A stretch of DNA of 7,340 bases, from contig JAFVAA010000192.1 of NCBI GenBank assembly GCA_017476305.1, positions 1-7,340 on the forward strand, read 5' to 3'. Below are positions 1-5,467 of this stretch, piece by piece (the first letter of the stretch is position 1; each line of letters starts with the position of its first letter). The stretch is from Lachnospiraceae bacterium (lineage in GTDB: Bacteria > Bacillota > Clostridia > Lachnospirales > Lachnospiraceae). Made by a program: the position numbers and the translations under genes. Below the pieces are notes generated by a model that saw nothing but the letters and a program-made list of their open reading frames with translations, did not search any database and had not been told where the DNA came from.

Positions 1-120
1 ATGGTAAATAAGATTTCTGATGACTTATATGAGGTACAGGTAGTATCCTGGTATGACAATGAGAACTCTTACACATCTCAGATGGTAAGAACCATTAAGT
101 ACTTCTCAGAGTTAGCATAA
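1..120 (+). CDS. gap: Glyceraldehyde-3-phosphate dehydrogenase, C-terminal end (partial)
   Basis: Open from the first base in frame 1 to a TAA at 118-120, giving 39 residues. The stretch VVSWYDNENSYTSQMV followed by RTIKYFSELA is the characteristic end of bacterial GAPDH, with the conserved W-Y-D-N-E near the nicotinamide/catalytic face and the final helix that packs into the tetramer. The enzyme converts glyceraldehyde-3-phosphate, NAD+ and phosphate to 1,3-bisphosphoglycerate, the substrate of the Pgk encoded next. The ATG at base 1 is an internal methionine, not the start: the NAD-binding domain and catalytic Cys lie upstream of the window. Whether it is the glycolytic GapA-type or another paralogue cannot be decided from this fragment, but its position before pgk favours the glycolytic one. 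Confidence 0.94.
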   Translation: MVNKISDDLYEVQVVSWYDNENSYTSQMVRTIKYFSELA

Positions 121-185
121 TTAGAAAGCAGTTGGTAAAGCAGAAAAGTCTGTTGATACAAGAACTTCTGTTTTTGATCCTAAAT

Positions 186-220
186 CGGGTCCGGTCTTTC
201 AAAGGACCGGGCCTGTTTTT
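186..220 (+). terminator. Intrinsic terminator after gap
   Basis: An 11-bp GC-rich stem pairs 186-196 with 205-215 (two G-U pairs, 8-nt loop) and is followed directly by TTTTT at 216-220. It lies 65 bases after the gap stop and 36 bases before pgk. It should end most gap transcripts and would leave pgk dependent on read-through or on a promoter I could not identify: no convincing -35/-10 pair was found between 121 and 255. Confidence 0.9.
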
Positions 221-255
221 CAATTTAAATAAAAAAGAATGGAGAAGAAAGAAAT

Positions 256-1470
256 ATGTTAAACAAAAAATCAGTAGATGATATCAATGTAAGTGGAAAG
301 AAAGTATTAGTAAGATGTGATTTCAATGTACCTTTGGATGCAGAGCTAAATATCACGGATGAGAATCGTCTGGTGGCTGCACTTCCTACGATTAAAAAGC
401 TCATCGCAGATGGTGGGAAGATCATTCTCTGCTCACACCTTGGTAAGCCAAAGGGAGAGCCGAAGCCGGAGCTTTCTTTAGCTCCTGTTGCAAAGAGATT
501 ATCTGAGCTTCTAAGCAAGGAGGTAAAGTTTGCAGCAGATAATAATGTCGTAGGAGATAATGCAAAGGCTGCTATCGATGCGATGCAGGATGGGGATGTG
601 ATTCTTTTAGAGAATACCCGTTACAGGGCAGAGGAGACGAAAAACGGAGAGGCTTTCTCTAAGGATCTGGCTTCTATTGCAGATGTTTATGTAAATGATG
701 CATTTGGTACAGCACATAGAGCGCACTGCTCTAACGTCGGTGTGACGGAGTTCATTCGTGAGAAGGGTGGTGACTGTGCCGTTGGTTATCTGATGCAGAA
801 GGAAATTGATTTCCTTGGAAATGCAGTAAATAATCCGGAGCGTCCGTTCGTAGCCATCCTCGGTGGTGCGAAGGTTTCTTCCAAGATTCCTGTTATCGAG
901 AATCTGTTAGATAAGGTAGATACCCTGATCATCGGTGGTGGTATGGCATACACCTTTATGAAGGCTCATGGAAAAGAGGTTGGAAAGTCTCTTTTAGAGG
1001 AGGATTATGTAGAGTATGCATTAAAGATGGAGAAAAAGGCTGAGGAAAAGGGTGTGAAGTTCTTGATCCCTGTGGATACCGTGGCAGCAGATGATTTCGC
1101 AAATGATGCCAATACGAAAATTATCAGCAGCGAGGATGATATTCCTGCAGATATGGAGGGATTGGATATCGGACCGGAAAGCTCCAAGCTTTTTGCAGAT
1201 GCATTAAAGGGTGCCAGGACGGTCGTATGGAATGGACCGATGGGCTGCTTTGAGATGCCAAACTTCGCAGCAGGTACTGTCAAGGTAGCAGAGGCTATGG
1301 CAGAGTTAAAGGATGCTACGACGATCATCGGTGGGGGTGATAGTGCAGCAGCCTGCAACCAGCTTGGCTTTGGTGACAAGATGACGCATATTTCTACCGG
1401 TGGTGGTGCTTCTCTGGAGTTTTTAGAGGGTAAGGATCTTCCTGGTGTAGTAGCGGCAGATGATAAGTAA
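256..1470 (+). CDS. pgk: Phosphoglycerate kinase
   Basis: 404 residues, close to the usual length of bacterial Pgk. It transfers the acyl phosphate of 1,3-bisphosphoglycerate to ADP, giving ATP and 3-phosphoglycerate in the cytoplasm. The N-terminal substrate domain shows VRCDFNVP (residues 19-26), then [19 protein letters not shown] and [17 protein letters not shown], which bind 3-phosphoglycerate. The C-terminal nucleotide domain shows [22 protein letters not shown] and the glycine-rich GGGDSAAA (from residue 359), ending in [13 protein letters not shown]. No key motif is missing. The ATG at 256 is preceded by a GGAGAAG-type ribosome site at 241-247. The gene ends in two consecutive TAA codons. 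It follows gap and precedes tpiA, the common Firmicutes order, but a terminator lies on each side. Confidence 0.99.
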   Translation: MLNKKSVDDINVSGKKVLVRCDFNVPLDAELNITDENRLVAALPTIKKLIADGGKIILCSHLGKPKGEPKPELSLAPVAKRLSELLSKEVKFAADNNVVGDNAKAAIDAMQDGDVILLENTRYRAEETKNGEAFSKDLASIADVYVNDAFGTAHRAHCSNVGVTEFIREKGGDCAVGYLMQKEIDFLGNAVNNPERPFVAILGGAKVSSKIPVIENLLDKVDTLIIGGGMAYTFMKAHGKEVGKSLLEEDYVEYALKMEKKAEEKGVKFLIPVDTVAADDFANDANTKIISSEDDIPADMEGLDIGPESSKLFADALKGARTVVWNGPMGCFEMPNFAAGTVKVAEAMAELKDATTIIGGGDSAAACNQLGFGDKMTHISTGGGASLEFLEGKDLPGVVAADDK

Positions 1471-1474
1471 TAAT

Positions 1475-1510
1475 GTACTATTTGCAGACAGAACGGCTGT
1501 GAGCAGTAAC
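1475..1510 (+). repeat. Conserved-loop hairpin, copy 1 (pgk 3' region)
   Basis: Starting 5 bases after the pgk stop, an imperfect stem pairs 1476-1487 with 1497-1508 (one A-C mismatch, several G-U pairs) around a 9-nt loop ACAGAACGG at 1488-1496. The core GCAGACAGAACGGCTGTGA at 1484-1502 recurs with one substitution after secG (5394-5412). The outer stem differs between the copies but still pairs in both, which suggests a structured RNA element rather than chance. Function unknown; I recognise no named RNA family. Confidence 0.6.
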
Positions 1511-1540
1511 AACAGTAATATAAGAATAGAAAAAAGTAAC

Positions 1541-1560
1541 GATTCAGGCTTGACTGAATC
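1541..1560 (+). other. Small perfect hairpin between pgk and its terminator
   Basis: GATTCAG at 1541-1547 pairs perfectly with CTGAATC at 1554-1560 around a 6-nt loop. No U-run follows, so it is not a terminator itself. It sits between the conserved-loop hairpin and the terminator at 1582-1618. A weaker TTGAA/TTCAA hairpin holds the same relative place after secG. It may protect the 3' end or be part of a larger fold; this is inference. Confidence 0.45.
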
Positions 1561-1581
1561 CCTACAGGAAGTGTAATATAT

Positions 1582-1618
1582 CATCCCGGGAAAATACTTC
1601 CGGGATGGTGATATTTTT
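1582..1618 (+). terminator. Intrinsic terminator after pgk
   Basis: CATCCCGG at 1582-1589 pairs perfectly with CCGGGATG at 1600-1607. It can be extended inward by AA/TT with one bulged G and outward by ATAT-type pairs, and it is followed by TTTTT at 1614-1618. It separates pgk from tpiA. Confidence 0.9.
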
Positions 1619-1685
1619 AGATAAGATAGAGAAATAGGTCGAAAAAATATATTAGTTATATTGCTATTTGATTGGTTTTGGAGAA

Positions 1686-1709
1686 AAAGTCCTATTTATA
1701 CCGGACTTT
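1686..1709. promoter_or_regulatory. Perfect 7-bp dyad upstream of the tpiA promoter
   Basis: AAAGTCC at 1686-1692 is mirrored by GGACTTT at 1703-1709 with a 10-base centre. No U-run follows, so it is not a terminator. It ends 4 bases before the candidate -35 box TTGAAA, a place where a DNA-binding regulator could act. The rest of 1619-1685 is AT-rich with nothing else recognisable. An operator role is inferred from symmetry and position only. Confidence 0.35.
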
Positions 1710-1713
1710 GGAT

Positions 1714-1765
1714 TTGAAAGCTTTTGCGTTTGAATTTGTATAAAAAATCAAGAAAATGGTAAAAT
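1714..1765 (+). promoter_or_regulatory. Candidate promoter(s) for tpiA
   Basis: Two overlapping solutions are visible. The first is TTGAAA (1714-1719), a 19-base spacer and TATAAA (1739-1744), predicting a leader of about 35 bases. The second is TTGTAT (1736-1741), an 18-base spacer and TAAAAT (1760-1765) with an extended TG at 1757-1758; its start site would fall almost on the ribosome site, making it less likely for a translated message. A promoter is expected here because a terminator precedes tpiA. Confidence 0.45.
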
Positions 1766-1784
1766 AGCGGAAAGAAGGTTTCAA

Positions 1785-2531
1785 ATGGCTAGAAGAAAGA
1801 TTATTGCAGGTAACTGGAAGATGAATAAGACTCCGAGTGAGGCAGTTGCTTTAGTAGAGGAATTAAAGGACTTGGTGAAAAATCCGGATGTTGATGTGGT
1901 TTACTGTGTTCCGGCAATCGATATCGTTCCTGTCGTAGAGGCAGTAAAGGGGAGTGATGTAGCAGTAGGTGCAGAGAATATGTACTTCGAGGAGAGCGGT
2001 GCTTATACTGGAGAGATTTCTGCAGCCATGATCGTAGATGCAGGTGCCAAGTATGTCATTTTAGGACATTCTGAGCGTCGTGATTATTTTAAAGAGGATG
2101 ATGTTCTTCTGAATAAAAAAGTAAAGAAAGCATTTGAGGCAGGGCTTACACCGATTCTCTGCTGTGGAGAGTCCCTGGAGCAAAGAGAGCTGGGGGTAAC
2201 GATGGACTGGATCCGTTTACAGATCAAATCCGATCTTTCCGGAATTACAGCAGATCAGGTGAAGAAGCTCGTCATTGCCTATGAGCCGATCTGGGCGATT
2301 GGAACAGGAAAGACAGCTACGGCAGATCAGGCACAGGAAGTCTGCAAGGGAATCCGTGACCTGATCGCAGAGATCTATGATGCAGATACCGCAGAGGCAG
2401 TTCGTATTCAGTATGGCGGTTCCATGAATGCAGGAAATGCAGCAGAGCTTTTGGCAAAGCCGGATATTGATGGAGGACTGATTGGTGGTGCTTCCTTAAA
2501 GGCTGACTTTGGAAAGGTTGTAAATGCATAG
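1785..2531 (+). CDS. tpiA: Triosephosphate isomerase
   Basis: 248 residues, the normal size of a bacterial TIM-barrel triosephosphate isomerase. It interconverts dihydroxyacetone phosphate and glyceraldehyde-3-phosphate in the cytoplasm and works as a dimer. Visible features are AGNWKMN with Lys12, the electrophile His95 in ILGHSERR, the catalytic base Glu167 in [12 protein letters not shown], whose following residues form the mobile loop 6, and the phosphate-binding segments YGGSMN and IGGASL near the C-terminus. All catalytic residues are present. The ATG is preceded by AGAAGG at 1773-1778. No terminator is seen in the 102 bases between its stop and the next small gene, so the two downstream small genes are probably co-transcribed with it. 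Confidence 0.99.
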   Translation: MARRKIIAGNWKMNKTPSEAVALVEELKDLVKNPDVDVVYCVPAIDIVPVVEAVKGSDVAVGAENMYFEESGAYTGEISAAMIVDAGAKYVILGHSERRDYFKEDDVLLNKKVKKAFEAGLTPILCCGESLEQRELGVTMDWIRLQIKSDLSGITADQVKKLVIAYEPIWAIGTGKTATADQAQEVCKGIRDLIAEIYDADTAEAVRIQYGGSMNAGNAAELLAKPDIDGGLIGGASLKADFGKVVNA

Positions 2532-2633
2532 ATATGATTCAGGGGGACTGTTCGTGGTTCGCTATATGTGTTGCCGGCAGTTTGCGGATGGTTCTTTCGG
2601 GAATGGCAATGATTTAGGATAGGAGAGGTTCGG

Positions 2634-2807
2634 ATGGAATGCGATACCTGTGCCAATTACTTCTATGACGAGGAGTATGAGGAATATATCTGTGATGTGA
2701 ATATGGATGAGGATGATTATGCCAGAATATTTTTAAGTAAAAAATATGAGAGCTGTCCTTATTACAGAAACGGGGATGAGTATCGTGTGGTCAGAAAGCA
2801 GATGTAA
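2634..2807 (+). CDS. Small four-cysteine protein, DUF6472-like
   Basis: 57 residues, ATG at 2634, TAA at 2805-2807, with AGGAGAGG at 2621-2628 five bases upstream of the start. The protein starts MECDTCANYFYDEEYEEY, is strongly acidic in its first half, and ends CPYYRNGDEYRVVRKQM. Four cysteines (3, 6, 20, 41) form a CxxC plus two single Cys, suggesting a bound zinc ion. The pattern matches my memory of DUF6472, a short uncharacterised family common in Clostridia; no search was possible. It has no signal peptide or membrane segment. Its stop codon overlaps the ribosome site of the next gene, so the two are likely translationally linked. Function unknown. Confidence 0.88.
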   Translation: MECDTCANYFYDEEYEEYICDVNMDEDDYARIFLSKKYESCPYYRNGDEYRVVRKQM

Positions 2808-2819
2808 AGGAGGATTCTT

Positions 2820-3011
2820 ATGGATATTGAAGGACTTTCCATGGCACTTGCACAGAATAAGGTTATGACAGATGTTTCCACACAGGTTCTGGCTATGAGT
2901 TTAGAGCATATGGAAGAGACAGGAGCAGAAATAACAGAAATGTTAAATGAGTCTCTGGCAGAAGCACCTGCAGTACCGGGCGTAGGTGGTAATCTGGATA
3001 TAACGATTTAG
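2820..3011 (+). CDS. YjfB-family small protein (putative motility protein)
   Basis: 63 residues with an excellent AAAGGAGG at 2806-2813, six bases before the ATG. It begins MDIEGLSMALAQNKVMTDVS and ends PGVGGNLDITI, the arrangement of the YjfB family: MDI(x)xLSMxL, then one long amphipathic helix (about residues 5-48) and a short Pro/Gly tail ending in N(I/L)D. In Bacillus subtilis yjfB is known as a small gene of the motility (SigD) regulon, and the family is annotated as putative motility protein; its molecular role is not established. Nothing else in the window is flagellar, and I found no SigD-type promoter next to it. It is the last gene before the terminator at 3063-3103. Confidence 0.85.
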   Translation: MDIEGLSMALAQNKVMTDVSTQVLAMSLEHMEETGAEITEMLNESLAEAPAVPGVGGNLDITI

Positions 3012-3062
3012 TGCAAAATACGTTTTTGCCGGTCGCAGGTGGGAAAAGACGTAGCTTAGAAA

Positions 3063-3103
3063 AGAGAGCGGTACATAGGATTTTTATGTACTGCTCTTTT
3101 GTT
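3063..3103 (+). terminator. Intrinsic terminator after the YjfB-family gene
   Basis: A long stem pairs 3065-3077 with 3085-3097 (13 bp with one G-U pair, around AGAGCGGTACATA and its complement) and closes on a 7-nt loop. TTTT at 3097-3100 and GTTT follow. A smaller GCAAAA/TTTTGC hairpin at 3013-3029 precedes it without a U-run. It ends the tpiA-DUF6472-yjfB unit. Confidence 0.9.
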
Positions 3104-3113
3104 TATGTAATCT

Positions 3114-3205
3114 GCCAAACCGCAAAGTAAAAACGTGCCAAACAGCAAAATAGAAACACGCCAAACAGAAAAACGGAAACTTGCCAAACGGCAAAGTGAG
3201 TGTTA
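3114..3205 (+). repeat. Four tandem degenerate 23-bp repeats
   Basis: GCCAAAC recurs at exactly 3114, 3137, 3160 and 3183, a constant 23-base period. Units read roughly GCCAAACnGCAAARTR followed by an A-rich tail; the last unit diverges after about 15 bases. Several units carry a dyad TGC-N6-GCA, perfect in the last as TTGCCAAACGGCAA (3181-3194). That dyad covers the -35 box of the promoter upstream of gpmI. The period is close to two helical turns, so equivalent sites would face nearly the same side of the DNA. It could be an operator array or simply a minisatellite. Confidence 0.85.
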
Positions 3206-3209
3206 TACT
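3181..3209 (+). promoter_or_regulatory. Strong sigma-A-type promoter for the 48-aa gene and gpmI
   Basis: TTGCCA (3181-3186), a 17-base spacer and TATACT (3204-3209) with an extended TG at 3201-3202. It lies downstream of a terminator and upstream of two closely spaced genes, as expected for a new transcription unit. Transcription should start near 3216. The -35 box is inside the fourth 23-bp repeat. Confidence 0.82.
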
Positions 3210-3254
3210 AATGAAAAACAAAAAAGCAGGTTTTAAAGGAGAGGAAGTGATGGT

Positions 3255-3401
3255 GTGACGGATAAGCAGTTCGATAAGATTATGAAAATGGTAAGTATGA
3301 TTTTAGATGGATGTACTGATTTGGAGGAAGCAAAAAAGAAAATCAAGGAGCTTGCTGATGATGAAAAGGAAAATCAAAGAGAGCAGGATCATGATAAATA
3401 A
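3255..3401 (+). CDS. Uncharacterised 48-aa acidic/basic helical protein
   Basis: GTG start at 3255 and TAA at 3399-3401 give 48 residues beginning MTDKQFDKIMKMVSMIL. It is the first possible start in this frame after an in-frame TAA at 3234. AGGAGAGG at 3237-3244 lies 10 bases upstream. The N-terminal half is an amphipathic helix, the middle DLEEAKKKIKELADD a charged helix, and the tail (ENQREQDHDK) looks disordered. There is one Cys (20), no signal peptide and no membrane segment. It lies between a strong promoter and gpmI, 21 bases from the gpmI start, so the pair is an operon. A two-codon ORF (ATG GTG TGA, 3250-3258) overlaps its start. I recognise no family; function unknown. Confidence 0.72.
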   Translation: MTDKQFDKIMKMVSMILDGCTDLEEAKKKIKELADDEKENQREQDHDK

Positions 3402-3422
3402 AATATGACAGGGAGGAAAAAG

Positions 3423-4967
3423 ATGAGTAAAAAACCGGTTGTTTTAATGGTACTTGATGGATATGGATTAAATGAAAAGAAGGAGGGAAATGCTATTGCG
3501 ATGGCAGAAACTCCTGTGATGGACAGACTGATGAAGGAATGTCCGTTTGTAAAAGGGAATGCGAGTGGATTAAGTGTAGGACTGCCTGACGGACAGATGG
3601 GCAACTCTGAGGTCGGGCATATGAATATCGGTGCAGGACGAATCATCTATCAGGATCTGACACGTATTACAAAGGCAATCGAGGATGGCGATTTCTTCGA
3701 AAACAAGGTGCTTTTAAATGCGATAGAAAATGTGAAGAAAAATGACTCCGGCCTTCATATGTGGGGACTTTTATCCGATGGCGGAGTACATAGCCACAAT
3801 ACGCATCTTTATGCCCTTTTGGAATTAGCGAAAAGGCATGATTTAAAAAAGGTGTATGTACACTGCTTTTTAGACGGACGTGATACCCCGCCGGCATCTG
3901 GAAAGGATTATGTGGCAGAGCTTCAGAAAAAGATTGACGAAATCGGAGTAGGCGAGATCGCCAGCGTACATGGACGCTACTATGCGATGGACAGGGATAC
4001 GAACTGGGATCGTGTCGAAAAAGCATATAATGCACTTGTGGCAGGGGAAGGAAAGAAGGCAACGGATGCAGTACAGGCTGTAGCGGATTCCTACGCAGAG
4101 GATATCACGGATGAGTTCGTGGTTCCGACTGTGATTGAAAAGGATGGAAAGCCGGTAGGACTAGTGAAAGAAAATGATTCCGTCATCTTCTTTAACTTCC
4201 GTCCCGACAGAGCACGTGAGATTACGAGGGCGTTCTGCGATAAGGAGTTCGATCATTTTCATCGTGTGAACGGATTTATGAAGTTAGTCTATGTGTGCTT
4301 TAAGGATTATGATGAGACGATTGAAAATAAACAGGTGGCATTTGAAAAGGAAAACATTGTGAATACCTTTGGCGAGTTTTTAGCAGACCATGGAAAGACA
4401 CAGCTTCGTCTGGCTGAGACCGAGAAGTATGCGCATGTGACCTTCTTCTTCAATGGTGGTGTTGAGGAGCCAAATAAGGATGAGGAGCGTTCTTTGGTAA
4501 AATCTCCTGCAGTGGCGACTTATGATCTACAGCCGGAGATGAGTGCACCGGAGGTTGGCGAGAGACTGACGGCTGCGATTACTTCGGATAAATACGATGT
4601 TATCGTCATTAACTTTGCAAATCCGGACATGGTAGGCCATACCGGGGTGATTCCGGCAGCAGTAAAGGCGGTAGAAAGAATCGATCAATGTGTCGGAGCA
4701 GCAGTAGAGGCAGTAAAGAAGGCAGGCGGAGTCCTCTTTATCTGTGCGGATCATGGAAATGCAGAAAAGATGATTGACTATGAGACCGGCGAGCCACATA
4801 CTGCTCATACGACAAATCCGGTTCCGTTTATTCTGGTGAACTACGATGATGCCTACACCCTCAGAGAAGGTGGCTGTCTGGCAGACATTGCCCCGACGCT
4901 TATCGAGGTCATGGGCATGGAACAGCCAAAAGAAATGACAGGGAAGTCGCTTTTGATAAAAAAGTAG
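3423..4967 (+). CDS. gpmI: 2,3-bisphosphoglycerate-independent phosphoglycerate mutase
   Basis: 514 residues from the ATG at 3423, matching the usual length of about 510. GGGAGG (3411-3416) sits six bases upstream of it, so I prefer it to the in-frame ATG at 3405, which has no ribosome site. It interconverts 3- and 2-phosphoglycerate through a phosphoserine intermediate using two Mn ions. Alkaline-phosphatase-type metal ligands are all visible: Asp12 (VLDGYG), the nucleophile Ser62 (MGNSEVGH), Asp402/His406 (NPDMVGHTG), Asp443/His444 (CADHGN) and His462 (TAHTTNP). The inserted phosphotransferase domain holds His123, the DGRDTPP loop (151-157) and HGRYYAMDRD (183-192); Lys335 is in EKYAHVTFF. 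No defect seen. Manganese dependence makes members of this family pH-sensitive in Bacillus, a known family trait. No terminator follows the gene. Confidence 0.99.
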   Translation: MSKKPVVLMVLDGYGLNEKKEGNAIAMAETPVMDRLMKECPFVKGNASGLSVGLPDGQMGNSEVGHMNIGAGRIIYQDLTRITKAIEDGDFFENKVLLNAIENVKKNDSGLHMWGLLSDGGVHSHNTHLYALLELAKRHDLKKVYVHCFLDGRDTPPASGKDYVAELQKKIDEIGVGEIASVHGRYYAMDRDTNWDRVEKAYNALVAGEGKKATDAVQAVADSYAEDITDEFVVPTVIEKDGKPVGLVKENDSVIFFNFRPDRAREITRAFCDKEFDHFHRVNGFMKLVYVCFKDYDETIENKQVAFEKENIVNTFGEFLADHGKTQLRLAETEKYAHVTFFFNGGVEEPNKDEERSLVKSPAVATYDLQPEMSAPEVGERLTAAITSDKYDVIVINFANPDMVGHTGVIPAAVKAVERIDQCVGAAVEAVKKAGGVLFICADHGNAEKMIDYETGEPHTAHTTNPVPFILVNYDDAYTLREGGCLADIAPTLIEVMGMEQPKEMTGKSLLIKK

Positions 4968-4979
4968 TCAGAAAAAATC

Positions 4980-5008
4980 TTTACAAAGAAGGACAACTGT
5001 GTTAGAAT
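4980..5008 (+). promoter_or_regulatory. Strong sigma-A-type promoter for secG
   Basis: TTTACA (4980-4985), a 17-base spacer and TAGAAT (5003-5008) with an extended TG at 5000-5001. It starts 12 bases after the gpmI stop. The predicted start near 5015 gives a leader of about 60 bases before secG, in which I see no clear regulatory fold. Read-through from gpmI is also possible. Confidence 0.8.
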
Positions 5009-5075
5009 AAATTTTGTTCGCTTGGTTGCGTACAGGAAATGTTTAGTTTTAACTTTAGAATGGAGGAACAGGTTC

Positions 5076-5324
5076 ATGATTCAGGTAATCAATACAATAC
5101 TTTTGATTTTATATATTATTGATAGTGTTGTTTTAACCATTTTAGTATTAATGCAGGAAGGAAAGCAGGCAGGACTTACTGGTGCAATCAGTGGTGCAGC
5201 AGAGTCTTACTGGGGGAAGAATAAAGGTCGTTCCATGGAAGGCGGCCTGGTACTTGCTACGAGGATTTTAGCAGTGATATTCATAGTGCTTTCACTGGTT
5301 TTGAACTTTAAGATGTTTTCTTAA
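5076..5324 (+). CDS. secG: Preprotein translocase subunit SecG
   Basis: 82 residues from the ATG at 5076, which has GGAGG at 5062-5066. An in-frame ATG at 5022 would add 18 residues rich in charge, lacks a ribosome site and is too close to the predicted transcript start, so it is rejected. SecG is the small membrane subunit that assists SecYE and SecA in protein export. Two membrane segments are visible (about residues 4-26 and 57-78), joined by the conserved loop VLMQEGKQAGLTGAISGAA, then a glycine/charged stretch (YWGKNKGRSMEGG), the SecG signature. Usual size is 70-110 residues. It has its own promoter and ends in a hairpin plus terminator before rnr. Confidence 0.96.
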   Translation: MIQVINTILLILYIIDSVVLTILVLMQEGKQAGLTGAISGAAESYWGKNKGRSMEGGLVLATRILAVIFIVLSLVLNFKMFS

Positions 5325-5384
5325 AATTTAGAGGTTCTTGCAGTAGGAAATCAAGAATCCGTTATGGTGAAATGTATGGAAAGG

Positions 5385-5420
5385 GTCATATTCGCAGACG
5401 GAACGGCTGTGAATATTGAC
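5385..5420 (+). repeat. Conserved-loop hairpin, copy 2 (secG 3' region)
   Basis: ATATTCGCAG (5388-5397) pairs with CTGTGAATAT (5407-5416) in ten pairs including one G-U, around the 9-nt loop ACGGAACGG (5398-5406). It can extend by GTCA/TGAC (5385-5388 with 5417-5420) with a one-base shift. The core differs from the copy after pgk by A to G in the loop, and by stem position 5393, which is C here and T in the first copy; pairing is kept. It lies 60 bases after the secG stop and 16 bases before a terminator stem. Function unknown. Confidence 0.62.
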
Positions 5421-5436
5421 TTGAAAGGATGATTCA

Positions 5437-5466
5437 AAGGATGCTGCGTACGGTAGCATCCTTTTT
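5437..5466 (+). terminator. Intrinsic terminator after secG
   Basis: AAGGATGCT (5437-5445) pairs perfectly with AGCATCCTT (5455-5463) around a 9-nt loop, and TTTTT at 5462-5466 overlaps the base of the stem. It closes the secG transcript, so rnr probably depends on read-through or its own promoter. Confidence 0.92.
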
Positions 5467-5467
5467 C

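Noticed and set aside
132..160. Promoter for pgk with TTGGTA and GATACA spaced by 17
   Set aside because: The -10 match is poor, and the transcript would pass through the terminator at 186-220 before reaching pgk.
1005..1379. 124-codon open frame on the minus strand inside pgk
   Set aside because: It is a shadow of the strongly conserved pgk frame, shows no recognisable family and no ribosome site. The other minus-strand frames (for example 225-518, 3667-4062, 4527-4808, 5659-5913) are rejected for the same reasons.
3114..3205. CRISPR array
   Set aside because: The 23-base repeats are contiguous with no unique spacers, are degenerate along their length, and no cas gene is nearby.
3405..3422. 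ATG at 3405 as the gpmI start, adding six residues
   Set aside because: It has no ribosome site at proper distance and would encode the GGGAGG that serves the ATG at 3423; the shorter protein matches family length and the usual start close to the VVLMVLDGYG motif.
5022..5075. ATG at 5022 as the secG start, adding 18 residues
   Set aside because: No ribosome site precedes it, it lies only a few bases after the predicted transcript start, and SecG proteins begin just before the first membrane segment; GGAGG at 5062-5066 fits the ATG at 5076.
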